A stretch of 64,000 bases of DNA from Bacteroidales bacterium (GTDB taxonomy: Bacteria; Bacteroidota; Bacteroidia; Bacteroidales; UBA932), in assembly GCA_017627955.1 (NCBI GenBank), contig JAGAFU010000060.1, forward strand, positions 1 to 64,000. Direction: 5' to 3'. A program made the translations under genes and the position numbers. Below are positions 1 through 8,075 of the stretch, piece after piece. Every line of letters begins with the position of its first letter. Position 1 is the first letter of the stretch. Below the pieces are notes generated by a model. It searched no databases. It saw only the letters and a list, made by a program, of their open reading frames with translations, and was not told the DNA's origin.

Positions 1-30
1 GGCGATGCGAGGCGGCGGTGCCACAATAAT

Positions 31-63
31 AATGTGGCGAAAATGTCGTATATTCGCCACATT
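31..63. repeat. Inverted repeat upstream of the GH3 gene
   Basis: A perfect 10-bp inverted repeat, AATGTGGCGA at 31-40 and TCGCCACATT at 54-63, encloses a 13-nt spacer. A second partly overlapping arm, CCACA at 21-25 and TGTGG at 33-37, uses some of the same bases. It lies about 90 bp before the GH3 start. No T-run follows, so an operator or a terminator of a gene left of the window are both possible. The symmetry is seen; the role is inferred. Confidence 0.4.
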
Positions 64-155
64 ACTGTAAACCGATATCAGGACATCTTCGTCCTAACTA
101 ATTATTGTTCAACATCGGTAAACTTATTTCAGGACTAGACACACCACTTCATGTC

Positions 156-2753
156 ATGAAAAATCTCTCAATAATAAGTGTTCTTCTGGTTCTGGTTTCC
201 TGTGGAAAGGGGGACTGGAAGGATGCGACGGCTCCGGCGGCCGACAGGGCAAAGGCTCTTTTGAAGGAGATGACCCTCGAGGAAAAGGTCGGGCAGATGT
301 GCCAGTACGTGGCCCCGTGCTATGTTCCTCCAGGACAAGGCTCTCCTTACAAGAATATCGACGCCACCGATGAGAATCTCGGCAACAAGGATTTGGCCGA
401 CAAGATCCGCCGCGGGGAAGTCGGTTCCTTCCTCCACTGCATGACCACAAAAGAGGCCATCGCCCTTCAAGAACTCGCCAAAGAAAGCCGGCTTGGTATT
501 CCCCTTCTGATAGGCATCGACGCCATCCATGGAAATGCCCTGATCGAGGGCTGCACCATTTATCCGACCAGCATCAACCTCGCTTCCACCTTTGACCCGG
601 AGCTGGTTGAGAGCATAGGGGCAGAGACTGCCCTGGAGATGCGCCAGAAAGGCCTGTACTGGACTTTCGCCCCGAATCTGGATGTCGCCCGCGACGCTCG
701 CTGGGGAAGGATGGGAGAGACCTTCGGCGAGGATCCATTCCTGGTCTCGGAGATTGGGAAATATTCCATCTGGGGACTCCAGGGACGGGACAGGAATTTC
801 GACCAGGGTCATGTAATCGCCTGCGCGAAGCATCTCATCGCCGGGGGCGAGCCTTTCGGCGGTCTCAACGCCGCTCCGATGGACCTGTCCGAAAGACAAT
901 TACGGGAAATATACCTACCTCCTTTCGTGTCCGCGATCAAGGACGCGCATGTCGGGACCGTGATGGCCGCCCACAATGAGGTGAATGGTATTCCTTGTCA
1001 CGGAAATAGTTGGTTATTAAAAGATTTGCTTCGAGATGAGCTTGGTTTTGACGGCTTCGTGGTGAGCGACTGGATGGACATTGAGAGGCTCAATGCGATG
1101 CATCACTGGGCTCCTGACTCGACTGAGGCCTTTGTCCGGTCGGTCGAGGCGGGGATAGATATGCACATGCAGGGTGACAATTATTTCGAGGCTGTGATCG
1201 GTGCCGTCAAGTCGGGAAGGATTCCCATGAAACGGATCGATGAGGCTGTCGGAAAGATCCTGGAGATGAAGTTCGCCGTGGGACTTTTCGAGGCTCCGCT
1301 GCCTTCACTTGCTCCCCTTGAGAATGCCGAGGCCCATCGCCAGACCGCCCTCGATGCCGCCCGTGAAAGCATTGTCCTCCTCAAGAATAACGGCATACTG
1401 CCGCTTAGGATGCCGGAGAGGGCCAGTCTGGCAGGCTCAACCCATGCCACCCTCGGCACTGTAAGAGGGGGGACCGGAGCGAAGCGAAGCGGAGCGAGCG
1501 GTGGGGCCGAGCGAAGCGAGGAGTCCGGACTGGCAGAGCCTGTCGCCATTCAACGGTTGTTCGTTGTCGGGCCGAATGCTGACAGCCAGACGATTTTGGG
1601 AGATTGGGCCGCGCCGCAACCTGATAGCCTTGTGATAACGGTCCTGGAAGGCATCCGGAATGAGTTCCCTGGAGCCAAGATCGACACCTTATGCTTCGAC
1701 GGGATGATAGCAAACATCGATGCCAAGGGAATTGAGGCCGCAAGGCGCAAAGCCGCCTCCGCTGACATCTGCATCGTCGTCGCCGGAGAGAACTCCCAGA
1801 GATATTCCGCATTCGGCCGCACCTGCGGAGAGAACTGCGACAGGGACGACCTCGACCTTCCCGGCATGCAGCAGGAACTACTTGAGGCAGTGGCCTCCGC
1901 GGGCAAACCGACCGTTCTTGTACTTATGACGGGCAGGGCCAACAGCCTTGCTTGGGCCAAAGAGAATGTGGATGCGATCCTTAATGTCTGGGAGCCCGGG
2001 CAGATGGGCGGCCAGGCTGTCGCCGAAGTCCTTTCCGGTAAGGTCAACCCTTCCGGCAAGCTCCCTGTGACGATGCCTCGCAGCGTAGGCCAGGTACCGA
2101 CCGTCTATAATCATAAGCACTCGCAGTACTCACGCCTATTCGCCACCAACGAGACCGGCCCTCTTTGGCCCTTCGGCTTCGGCCTGTCTTACAGTCATTT
2201 TGTTTATTCGAAACCTTCCATGTCTTCCGGACAGCCGTCCGGGCCCGGCCGCGTCCATCCTCGCTCCGCTGCGGCTGAGTACGGCCTAAGCCCGGAGGCT
2301 GCTCCGGAGCGAAGTGAGGCGTCTAAGGCAGGTCTGGCAAGTCCGGACCGTGGACGCCCTCGTCACGCAAGAGGGGGGACCGCCGACGAAGTCGGTGGTG
2401 GGGCCTCGCGAAGCGAGGAGTCCGGACTGCCAGAGCCTGCCTTAGACGCTCTTGCCCATGTGAGCATCAATGTTACAAACGAGGGACCGTACGATGGGGC
2501 AGAGGTGGTGCAGTTGTATGTGAGGGACGAATATGCGTCTGTGACGAGGCCGGTGAAGGAACTGAAGGCCTTCAGGAGAGTATTCCTGAAAGTCGGAGAG
2601 AGCGCTGAAGTCACTTTTGCGATCACCCCCGAAATGCTCCAATGCTTCGGAGCCGACAATCGCTGGAGCGTCGAACCAGGAGAATTCACAATCCTGATCG
2701 GCTCATCATCAGCCGACCAGGACCTTCAAAAACTATCACTGACTATTGACTAA
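156..2753 (+). CDS. GH3 family beta-glycosidase, lipoprotein, with in-frame repeat insertions
   Basis: This is a glycoside hydrolase family 3 enzyme of the BglX type (beta-glucosidase or beta-xylosidase), likely periplasmic or surface-bound. The start at 156 gives a short lipoprotein signal (MKNLSIISVLLVLVSCGKG); an upstream ATG-like start at 105 would bury it. The GH3 N-terminal TIM barrel carries a KHL motif (CAKHLIAGGE) and the likely nucleophile Asp at about residue 305 in GFVVSDWMD. The C-terminal alpha/beta sandwich and fibronectin-like domain (NVTNEGPYDGAEVVQLYV) are complete. Two Gly/Arg/Ser/Glu-rich stretches, about residues 422-463 and 690-765, do not fit the family and are encoded by GC-rich palindromic repeats. 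They fall near domain boundaries and keep the frame. The enzyme may still be active. Exact substrate cannot be read from sequence; pectin or hemicellulose side chains are likely from context. Confidence 0.88.
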   Translation: MKNLSIISVLLVLVSCGKGDWKDATAPAADRAKALLKEMTLEEKVGQMCQYVAPCYVPPGQGSPYKNIDATDENLGNKDLADKIRRGEVGSFLHCMTTKEAIALQELAKESRLGIPLLIGIDAIHGNALIEGCTIYPTSINLASTFDPELVESIGAETALEMRQKGLYWTFAPNLDVARDARWGRMGETFGEDPFLVSEIGKYSIWGLQGRDRNFDQGHVIACAKHLIAGGEPFGGLNAAPMDLSERQLREIYLPPFVSAIKDAHVGTVMAAHNEVNGIPCHGNSWLLKDLLRDELGFDGFVVSDWMDIERLNAMHHWAPDSTEAFVRSVEAGIDMHMQGDNYFEAVIGAVKSGRIPMKRIDEAVGKILEMKFAVGLFEAPLPSLAPLENAEAHRQTALDAARESIVLLKNNGILPLRMPERASLAGSTHATLGTVRGGTGAKRSGASGGAERSEESGLAEPVAIQRLFVVGPNADSQTILGDWAAPQPDSLVITVLEGIRNEFPGAKIDTLCFDGMIANIDAKGIEAARRKAASADICIVVAGENSQRYSAFGRTCGENCDRDDLDLPGMQQELLEAVASAGKPTVLVLMTGRANSLAWAKENVDAILNVWEPGQMGGQAVAEVLSGKVNPSGKLPVTMPRSVGQVPTVYNHKHSQYSRLFATNETGPLWPFGFGLSYSHFVYSKPSMSSGQPSGPGRVHPRSAAAEYGLSPEAAPERSEASKAGLASPDRGRPRHARGGTADEVGGGASRSEESGLPEPALDALAHVSINVTNEGPYDGAEVVQLYVRDEYASVTRPVKELKAFRRVFLKVGESAEVTFAITPEMLQCFGADNRWSVEPGEFTILIGSSSADQDLQKLSLTID
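1463..1542. repeat. GC-rich palindromic module B, copy 1 (inside GH3)
   Basis: This stretch shares 14 identical bases at its left end (AAGAGGGGGGACCG) with copy 2 at 2369, and 31 of 32 bases at its right end (1511-1542 against 2408-2439) by hand alignment. The middle differs and is made of GAAGCG/GAGCG iterations. It is translated in frame within the GH3 protein as Gly-, Ala-, Arg-, Ser- and Glu-rich sequence. The combination of conserved ends, variable middle and open frame suggests a small mobile palindromic element. Confidence 0.7.
2227..2307. repeat. 81-bp palindromic module A, GH3 copy
   Basis: This 81-bp module matches the reverse complement of 4279-4359 inside the GH95 gene at 73 of 81 positions by hand alignment. 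Its ends are imperfect inverted repeats (CCGGACAGCCG and GGCTGCTCCGG). In both genes it is read in the same frame relative to the coding strand, giving [15 protein letters not shown]. The two host genes are unrelated enzymes, so the shared sequence is an insertion, not homology. Confidence 0.78.
2318..2447. repeat. GC-rich palindromic module B, copy 2 (inside GH3)
   Basis: The element directly follows module A. Its outer arms, 2321-2348 and 2420-2447, are near-perfect inverted repeats of 28 bp (left begins GTCTAAGGCAGG, right ends CCTGCCTTAGAC). An inner hairpin ACCGCCGAC-GAA-GTCGGTGGT lies between them. The ends match copy 1 at 1463-1542. The whole element is open in the GH3 frame and would form a long stem-loop in the mRNA. 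Confidence 0.72.
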
Positions 2754-2811
2754 CGGCGAATTTCGCCGATTTGCAACGTCAAGAAGCACACCTGCCAACA
2801 AACTTGGCAGG
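2754..2811. terminator. Candidate bidirectional terminator between converging GH3 and GH95 genes
   Basis: Two hairpins lie between the converging stop codons. The first is CGGCG-AATTT-CGCCG at 2754-2768. The second is CCTGCCAA-CAAAC-TTGGCAGG at 2791-2811, followed by CAGCTTTCT on the plus strand and by TGTGCTTCTT on the minus strand. The T-runs are poor, so termination strength is uncertain, but position and symmetry fit a shared terminator. Confidence 0.5.
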
Positions 2812-2818
2812 CAGCTTT

Positions 2819-5410
2819 CTATCGTGCCGTAAGAATATATTCGGCCCCCGGCTTCAGAGTCAGGGTCGTCAAGTAATACTTGCCGTCCCGGCGAGACCTG
2901 GAGGACGCGCCATTGACTTTAACGGGGACAGAAGTGCGGACGGTAAACTTCTTCGCTCCGCCAAGATCCTTCGCTCCGCTCAGGATGACAGGAGAATAGA
3001 CAAGCTTGGCGGAAGTCAGTTTGCCACCGGTCCAATCCATGTCCACGCTGACGGCTCCACGAGCCCTCAAGCCCTCGACGGAACCCTCAGCCCAAGCTGA
3101 AGGCAAAGCCGGAAGCAGGTGAATCTCACCGTTTTGACTCTGAATAAGCATCTCGCCAATACCAGCGATACTACCGAAGTTACCATCAATCTGGAACGGC
3201 GGGTGGGTGTCCCAAAGATTGGGAAGAGTAGACTTGCTGAGAAGTTCCCTGTACATCTTGTGGGCATGATCGCCGTCCAGAAGCCTGGACCAGAAGCAGA
3301 TCTTCCACGCCTTGCTCCAGCCGGTTCCGCCATCACCTCTCCTTTCGAGAGTCTTTACAGCTGCTTTGGCCAGCTCGGGTGTCTTGAGGGGCGAGATCTC
3401 ATGCCCAGGATGGAGTCCGAACAGATGGGAGACGTGCCTGTGTTCCGGCTCAGCGTCCTTCCAGTCCTTGTACCATTCAACAAGATTCCCGGCCTTGCCG
3501 ATCTGCAGGGGGTAAAGATTATCGCGATAATGCTTCCATCTCTTCCTCAAAGCAGGATCGACACCAAGAACCTCGCTCGCCTCAATCACATCGGTAAACA
3601 ACTCCCAACTGATCTCAAGATCCATCGCCGAGCCGATCGTTACCTGACCGTAATTGCCATTATCATCGATGAATGTGTTCTCGGGAGACGTCGAAGGAGA
3701 GGTGATATATTTCCCGTCCTTCTCGGCCAGCCAATCCATCAGGAACTCGGCGGAGCTCTTCAGGAGAGGATATGCTGTCCCGGCAAGATAAGCCTTGTCG
3801 CCGGTAAAGAGATAGTGCTCATAAAGATGGGTGCAGAGCCATGGTCCGGCCATCACGTAGTTGGCCCAGGAAGGGCTTCCGCTCTTGTCGCCGACAGGGT
3901 TGGCCGCGCACCAGATGTCGCTGTTGTGGTGGACTGTCCAGCCGTTCATCCCATACATGTTCCTTACGACCTCGGTTCCGGCGACGGAGCAGTTCTTGAT
4001 GAACTCGATCAGAGGCAATGCGGTCTGGCTCAACCCGAGAGGCTCGGCTGGCCAGTAATTCATCTGGACATTGATGTTCGTGTGGAGGTCACTTCCCCAA
4101 GCGGGGTGACGGTCCTTGCACCAGAGACCCTGGAGGTTGCAAGGGACCTCGCTGTCCTCCCTGGAGGATGAGATCAGGAGGTAGCGGCCAAACTGGAAGT
4201 ACAGTGTCTCAAGATAAAGATCCTCCCCTCCCGCGGCATAAGCCTCTAATCTTTGGTCGGTGGTGATCTCTGACGGAGCCGGAGCAGCCGTCGAGCTTAG
4301 GCCGTACTCAGCCGCAGCGAAGCGAGAATGGACGCGGCCGGGCTCGAGCGGCTGTCCGGCCTTATCAGAAGGTCCAAGAACCAGTTTGACTGATCCGAAA
4401 AGCTTCTGATAGTCAGCGACATGGGCATTCAGGAGCTCCTCGTACCCCTTCTTCTCGGCACCCGCTATAAACGATGCCGCCAGAGCGTTCTCATCACGGC
4501 CTTCAGTGTCAGGGCGCTTATCAAAACCATTGAAACTTGTCGCCGCGCTGACAAGGATCAGCACATCCGAGGCATCGGAGACATGGAGGCAAGGACCGGT
4601 GTAAACCTGGCCGTCGCACTTCACGACCTTGACCCTGAACTGGTAGCGCATACCCTTCTCTCCGTTAGGACCGACCTGCCACCGGGAGAACGGCTCCTCC
4701 CACTTCGTGCTCTGGTAATATCCGACCTGGCCCTTAACCACATATTCATTGGAAGAGACGCTCTCCACGGAACTGCCGTCCCACATCGTGGCCCCGTCCA
4801 GATCAAACTCAAGTTTCCCCTCCTCGGATGAAGTCAGGCGTATCACCATTACCCTGTCCGGATGGGAAACGAATATTTCCCTTGAATACTCGACTCCGTC
4901 AACCACGAACTTGGTTCTGGTCACGGCATTGTCGAGATCCAAGGTGCGCAGATAACCTTCCACAACGCTGGCCTTGTTCTCCGGAAGAGCGGCGTTTTTG
5001 CCGGAATAGTCAAAGACAAGGGCGTCATTATCAAAACTTTGGCGAATATGAAGGGAGCCCATCGGGAGATATGAGTTGACATATTTTCCCTGGAGGCTTT
5101 TGACCTTTTCCTCGGCCGCTTTCCATTCCTCTTTCTCAAGCAGGGCTCTGACCTCCGCAAGCAGCTCGGGACCTCCTGTCGAAACCGGATTGTTGTCGGG
5201 ATTGGCAGATCCTCCCCACAAAGAGCCTTCGTTAAGCCAGATAAGATCATCTGTCACACCCCCGTAAACCGTAGCGCCAAGATGGCCGTTGCCAATCGGC
5301 AGAGCCTCCTCAAACCGAGACGCGGGTTTGTCATACCTTAATACGAGCCCCTGGGCGGAGGCTGACAAGCAGGCCAGCAATCCGGCCAGAATAAAAGACA
5401 ATCTTCTCAT
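2819..5410 (-). CDS. GH95 alpha-L-fucosidase/alpha-L-galactosidase, with in-frame repeat insertions
   Basis: The 863-residue protein is a glycoside hydrolase family 95 enzyme that inverts and removes terminal L-fucose or L-galactose. It starts with a signal peptide ([19 protein letters not shown]) and is likely periplasmic. The N-terminal sandwich begins [17 protein letters not shown]. Family catalytic sites are visible: the Asn-x-Asn pair in NINVQMNYW (about residue 448), a Glu in STSPENT (about 577) and an Asp in QIDGNFG (about 740). In a pectin locus it could trim rhamnogalacturonan side chains or xyloglucan. About residues 350-377 ([16 protein letters not shown]) come from the 81-bp repeat module, and residues near 810 ([10 protein letters not shown]) from a second repeat family. 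It converges on the GH3 gene. The exact sugar specificity is not determined by sequence. Confidence 0.9.
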   Translation of the reverse strand: MRRLSFILAGLLACLSASAQGLVLRYDKPASRFEEALPIGNGHLGATVYGGVTDDLIWLNEGSLWGGSANPDNNPVSTGGPELLAEVRALLEKEEWKAAEEKVKSLQGKYVNSYLPMGSLHIRQSFDNDALVFDYSGKNAALPENKASVVEGYLRTLDLDNAVTRTKFVVDGVEYSREIFVSHPDRVMVIRLTSSEEGKLEFDLDGATMWDGSSVESVSSNEYVVKGQVGYYQSTKWEEPFSRWQVGPNGEKGMRYQFRVKVVKCDGQVYTGPCLHVSDASDVLILVSAATSFNGFDKRPDTEGRDENALAASFIAGAEKKGYEELLNAHVADYQKLFGSVKLVLGPSDKAGQPLEPGRVHSRFAAAEYGLSSTAAPAPSEITTDQRLEAYAAGGEDLYLETLYFQFGRYLLISSSREDSEVPCNLQGLWCKDRHPAWGSDLHTNINVQMNYWPAEPLGLSQTALPLIEFIKNCSVAGTEVVRNMYGMNGWTVHHNSDIWCAANPVGDKSGSPSWANYVMAGPWLCTHLYEHYLFTGDKAYLAGTAYPLLKSSAEFLMDWLAEKDGKYITSPSTSPENTFIDDNGNYGQVTIGSAMDLEISWELFTDVIEASEVLGVDPALRKRWKHYRDNLYPLQIGKAGNLVEWYKDWKDAEPEHRHVSHLFGLHPGHEISPLKTPELAKAAVKTLERRGDGGTGWSKAWKICFWSRLLDGDHAHKMYRELLSKSTLPNLWDTHPPFQIDGNFGSIAGIGEMLIQSQNGEIHLLPALPSAWAEGSVEGLRARGAVSVDMDWTGGKLTSAKLVYSPVILSGAKDLGGAKKFTVRTSVPVKVNGASSRSRRDGKYYLTTLTLKPGAEYILTAR
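2965..2991. repeat. 27-bp SEAKDL-type repeat, inside GH95
   Basis: The core GATCCTTCGCTCCGCTCAGG followed by ATGACAG recurs, with one or two changes, at 42170-42196 and 42347-42373 and inverted at 32374-32400. Read on the coding strand it yields [10 protein letters not shown] in the C-terminal domain of the GH95 protein. ATCCT and AGGAT form its inverted ends. Confidence 0.8.
4279..4359. repeat. 81-bp palindromic module A, GH95 copy
   Basis: On the coding (minus) strand this reads as the same module as 2227-2307 in GH3, with eight differences in 81 bases by hand count. The terminal inverted repeats CCGGACAGCCG and CGGCTGCTCCGG are better preserved here. It encodes [15 protein letters not shown] in the linker region after the N-terminal domain. 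Confidence 0.78.
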
Positions 5411-5533
5411 TTTTGTCGGTATTAGTTTTCATCAACAAGATACGACAAAAATGTCAAATATTCAAAGACAAAAGATTTGGTAATTATTACAATATTATAA
5501 TAATTTTATTATATTCGCGAAAAGCATCAGCAA

Positions 5534-5854
5534 ATGATAGTTATTGCGGAAGGAGAGCTGAAAGAGCTTTTAATGACCGGTAAATCACGGAAATATAAAA
5601 GAATAACGAACAATAAAGACCTGTATAATGGATTGAGAAGAGTTATCTCATTCATGCTGGCGGCTGAGAATACTAATGATTTGCAAACAGCCAGTTTTCT
5701 TCATTACGAGAAATTGAAACACGACTATTCTGGACTGTCATCAGTCAGATTGTCAAATAGATACGTACACCGTTTGATATTTCTGGAAGAAAATGATAAG
5801 ATTACTCTTAAGTTGATAGAAATAGACGACACGCATTATGGAAACAAAAAATGA
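5534..5854 (+). CDS. higB: HigB-type toxin (RelE/HigB mRNA interferase family)
   Basis: The 106-residue protein resembles HigB toxins, small ribosome-dependent mRNA endonucleases. Family features are the start with an ExxLxxLLxTGK-like stretch (ELKELLMTGKSRKYKRI), the Arg-Leu-Ser-Asn-Arg strand (VRLSNRYVHRLIF) and the C-terminal LIEIDDTHYG. Its last 17 bases overlap the antitoxin gene, and toxin-first order is typical of higBA. The region just before it (5411-5533) is AT-rich with a possible TATATTCG -7 element at 5510. It interrupts a set of carbohydrate genes, suggesting later insertion. Confidence 0.82.
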   Translation: MIVIAEGELKELLMTGKSRKYKRITNNKDLYNGLRRVISFMLAAENTNDLQTASFLHYEKLKHDYSGLSSVRLSNRYVHRLIFLEENDKITLKLIEIDDTHYGNKK

Positions 5855-6305
5855 GGGCACCCTGATTCTTAATGATTATCTTCAGCCATATGCCGTACAT
5901 CCAGGAGAAATCCTTAAAGCGGAATTAAAAGAAAGAAAGATAAAACAAAAAGATTTCGCGAGGCAGATAGGTATGGAAGCGTCTCATTTAAGCGCTCTTA
6001 TTCATGGCGTGCGGAATGTTACGGCGACAATCGCGTCAAAGCTTGAAAACGGATTAGGTATTCCCGCATCACTATGGATGTCTTTGCAGGGCCAATATAA
6101 CCTTGCTAAAAAGCCTAAGAGCAATGGGTCTGCAGCTTTGGTTGATGGTTATAGACAAACCTCAGAAGTGGCGACAGTGTTTGGAGATCCTGTTTCCGAC
6201 AGATACGGAAACAGGAAGAGAGTGAGCCTTTCTCTTCCCGCTTCAGATTATCCGCTATTGTTGGAGCTTGCTAAAAAAATAGGCTGGAATGTTTTTGTGG
6301 AGTGA
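5838..6305 (+). CDS. higA: HigA-type antitoxin (XRE helix-turn-helix)
   Basis: This 155-residue protein is the antitoxin partner of the preceding HigB. The HigA signature HPGEILKAELKERKIKQKDFARQIG leads into an XRE-type helix-turn-helix at about residues 25-75, with ASHLSALIHGVRNVTATIASKLENGLG covering the recognition and stabilising helices in two parts. The final 60 residues are an extension of unclear role. It likely binds HigB and represses the shared promoter. It ends one base before the end of the oppositely oriented DUF4861 gene, so the two are tightly convergent. Confidence 0.85.
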   Translation: METKNEGTLILNDYLQPYAVHPGEILKAELKERKIKQKDFARQIGMEASHLSALIHGVRNVTATIASKLENGLGIPASLWMSLQGQYNLAKKPKSNGSAALVDGYRQTSEVATVFGDPVSDRYGNRKRVSLSLPASDYPLLLELAKKIGWNVFVE

Positions 6306-6306
6306 A

Positions 6307-7173
6307 TTATTTAAGCTTCCGGACAAGGTCAAACCAGTCGGAAGATGTTTTGATGTCGCCTTTTGACCAGCAGGAACCAACTCTGTATGAGACAGTCCCG
6401 CCAGGTAAGACCTCCTTTGTCAGCAGGCCGTGATCGTATTCCGGTGAATAAAAGGCCGACTCGGCGCCTGGCATTACCACAGCGACTCCAATAAGTCCGT
6501 CCTCAGGCTCCACGCTCTGGTCAGAGGCTTTTTCCCAGATGGCCAGACGGTCTACCGCCTCAAGCCTATCCTGGACAGTCTCCTGCTCAGTATGAAGCTT
6601 GAAACCGACAGCGACCGGCATCTTTTCTTCTCCAGAGAAAGAATAGGTGTCTTCAACATCGATGAAATAAGAGTCGGAACAAACCGTCACTTTCTTCTTA
6701 AGGCTGACCGCACCATACTCGTCAACATCCCATGCGGGATATTCCAAGACGAAAACAACCTTGTCAGGAGTGCTCTCCAACACCTTGCAGGAGCGGTAAT
6801 TAGTCGCCGGCCAACGAAGTTTTCCCCCGACAAAAGGCACCGACGCGCCACCGCCAAGACTCACCGCGACTTTATAGCAGTCCTTGCCGCCATGATCGTG
6901 GTGGTAATAGGCATCGCTCTCCTCAAGATAGCCTTTGTACCACTCGTCGGCGACGAGTTTGCCAGGGAGCTTAACCCAGATGTCCAATCCGGGCGAGGTG
7001 GGATTGCCCTCAAGGGCCTTGCCATAGAAACGGCCGGCGATAAGATTATTCTCGAAGACGAAGTCATCAGCCCTTTCGGGAACGGCCCTGGCCATGACTT
7101 TGGGCTCGGAACCCTGGCGGCATCCGGCAAGAATGATAACCGCGAGAACGGCAAGCAGAATATTCCTTTTCAT
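6307..7173 (-). CDS. DUF4861-family lipoprotein of pectin loci
   Basis: The 288-residue protein begins with a lipoprotein signal (MKRNILLAVLAVIILAGCRQ) and matches my recollection of the DUF4861 family, which often sits beside pectin-degrading enzymes in Bacteroidetes. Visible family-like stretches are GLDIWVKLPGKLVADEWYKG, YYHHDHGGKDCYKVAVSLGG and the C-terminal FDLVRKL. No catalytic assignment is established to my knowledge; the His-His-Asp-His cluster is noteworthy. Its ATG shares one base with the kduI stop (TAATG), so it is translationally coupled and should be part of the kduD-kduI operon. A role in handling uronic-acid oligomers is inferred only from context. Confidence 0.75.
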   Translation of the reverse strand: MKRNILLAVLAVIILAGCRQGSEPKVMARAVPERADDFVFENNLIAGRFYGKALEGNPTSPGLDIWVKLPGKLVADEWYKGYLEESDAYYHHDHGGKDCYKVAVSLGGGASVPFVGGKLRWPATNYRSCKVLESTPDKVVFVLEYPAWDVDEYGAVSLKKKVTVCSDSYFIDVEDTYSFSGEEKMPVAVGFKLHTEQETVQDRLEAVDRLAIWEKASDQSVEPEDGLIGVAVVMPGAESAFYSPEYDHGLLTKEVLPGGTVSYRVGSCWSKGDIKTSSDWFDLVRKLK

Positions 7174-8015
7174 TATTTCAAGTCTTTAGTGGCGCACCAA
7201 TCCATGTCATTGTAGTCGTCATTCTCTCCGCACATGCCCCAGATGAAGGTGTAGTTGCGGGTCGCGCAAGCGGAGTGGATGCTCCACTGGGGAGAGATGA
7301 CAGCCTGCTCGTTTGCCATCCAGATGTGGCGGGTCTCCTGGGGCTCACCCATGAAGTGGCAGACAGCGGCGTCCTCGGGCAGTTCGAAATAGAAATAGAC
7401 CTCCATCCTGCGGTCGTGGGTGTGGGCCGGCATCGTGTTCCAAGTGCTTCCGGGAGCGAGCTCCGTCATTCCCATCTGAAGCTGGCAGCAAGGAACGACT
7501 TCCTTGACGAGCAAACGGTTGATAGTACGCTCGTTGGACTCCTCAAGGCTTCCAAGATGCATCACGACGGCATCCTTCTTGGTGACCTTCTTGACTCCGG
7601 TCTCCCTGTGAGCCGTGGCGGAGCAGAAATAGAAATGGGCGGGCTTGGAAGCATCGTCGCTCTTGAAAGAGACATGGCGGTCTCCGCGGCCGACATAGAG
7701 GGCCTCTTTATAATCAAGATGATATTCCTCTTCCCCGACTTTCACTGTCCCGGGGCCACCGACATTAATGATTCCGAGCTCACGGCGCTGAGTGAAATAA
7801 TCAGCCCTGAGGATCTCCGGAGCGGAAAGGAGAAGCTCTTCCTGGACGGGAACGGCTCCACCGGTGATGATGCGGTCGAACATAGAGTAGACCATGTTGA
7901 TCTCGTCCGGAGCCATGATCTTCTCCACAAGATATTCCTTACGGATTCTGGCCGTGTCGTAATGTTTGGCGTCGAGATTGCTCGAGGCCTGACGAACCTC
8001 ACAATTCAGTTTCAT
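7173..8015 (-). CDS. kduI: 5-dehydro-4-deoxy-D-glucuronate isomerase
   Basis: KduI converts 4-deoxy-L-threo-5-hexosulose uronate, the product of pectate lyases and GH105 enzymes, to 2,5-diketo-3-deoxygluconate in the cytoplasm. The 280-residue length is normal. Diagnostic stretches include ADYFTQRRELGIINVGGPG, YKEALYVGRGDRHVSF and PAHTHDRRMEVYFYFELP with the metal-binding histidines of its cupin fold. There is no signal peptide. It lies between kduD and the DUF4861 gene on the minus strand, with a one-base overlap to the latter and a 59-bp gap to kduD that holds a 19-bp tandem repeat. Confidence 0.96.
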   Translation of the reverse strand: MKLNCEVRQASSNLDAKHYDTARIRKEYLVEKIMAPDEINMVYSMFDRIITGGAVPVQEELLLSAPEILRADYFTQRRELGIINVGGPGTVKVGEEEYHLDYKEALYVGRGDRHVSFKSDDASKPAHFYFCSATAHRETGVKKVTKKDAVVMHLGSLEESNERTINRLLVKEVVPCCQLQMGMTELAPGSTWNTMPAHTHDRRMEVYFYFELPEDAAVCHFMGEPQETRHIWMANEQAVISPQWSIHSACATRNYTFIWGMCGENDDYNDMDWCATKDLK

Positions 8016-8021
8016 ATCATG

Positions 8022-8059
8022 CTATTTTATTGTCATTCTGCTATTTTATTGTCATTCTG
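8022..8059. repeat. 19-bp perfect tandem duplication between kduD and kduI
   Basis: CTATTTTATTGTCATTCTG occurs twice back to back at 8022-8040 and 8041-8059. The second copy runs directly into GAGAGAAACGAAGAATC, so the whole reads as a decayed SEAKDL-type repeat (8049-8075) whose edge was duplicated. On the minus strand the repeat lies in the spacer of an operon and could affect kduI translation. Confidence 0.8.
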
Positions 8060-8075
8060 AGAGAAACGAAGAATC
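8049..8075. repeat. Degenerate SEAKDL-type repeat at the kduD stop
   Basis: TTGTCATTCTGAGAGAAACG followed by AAGAATC differs from the intergenic copy at 32374-32400 at only a few positions. It reaches the kduD stop codon, so the element may have supplied the gene's final bases or flanks it by chance. Confidence 0.55.

Noticed and set aside
1463-2447. A CRISPR-like array in the GH3 gene
   Set aside because: Only two copies with different spacing, hairpin ends and an open coding frame; this is a palindromic insertion element, not an array.
2771-4171. Long plus-strand reading frames opposite the GH95 gene, including one of 350 codons
   Set aside because: They mirror the GH95 coding strand codon structure, lack family resemblance and have no promoter; GH95 motifs clearly define the minus-strand gene.
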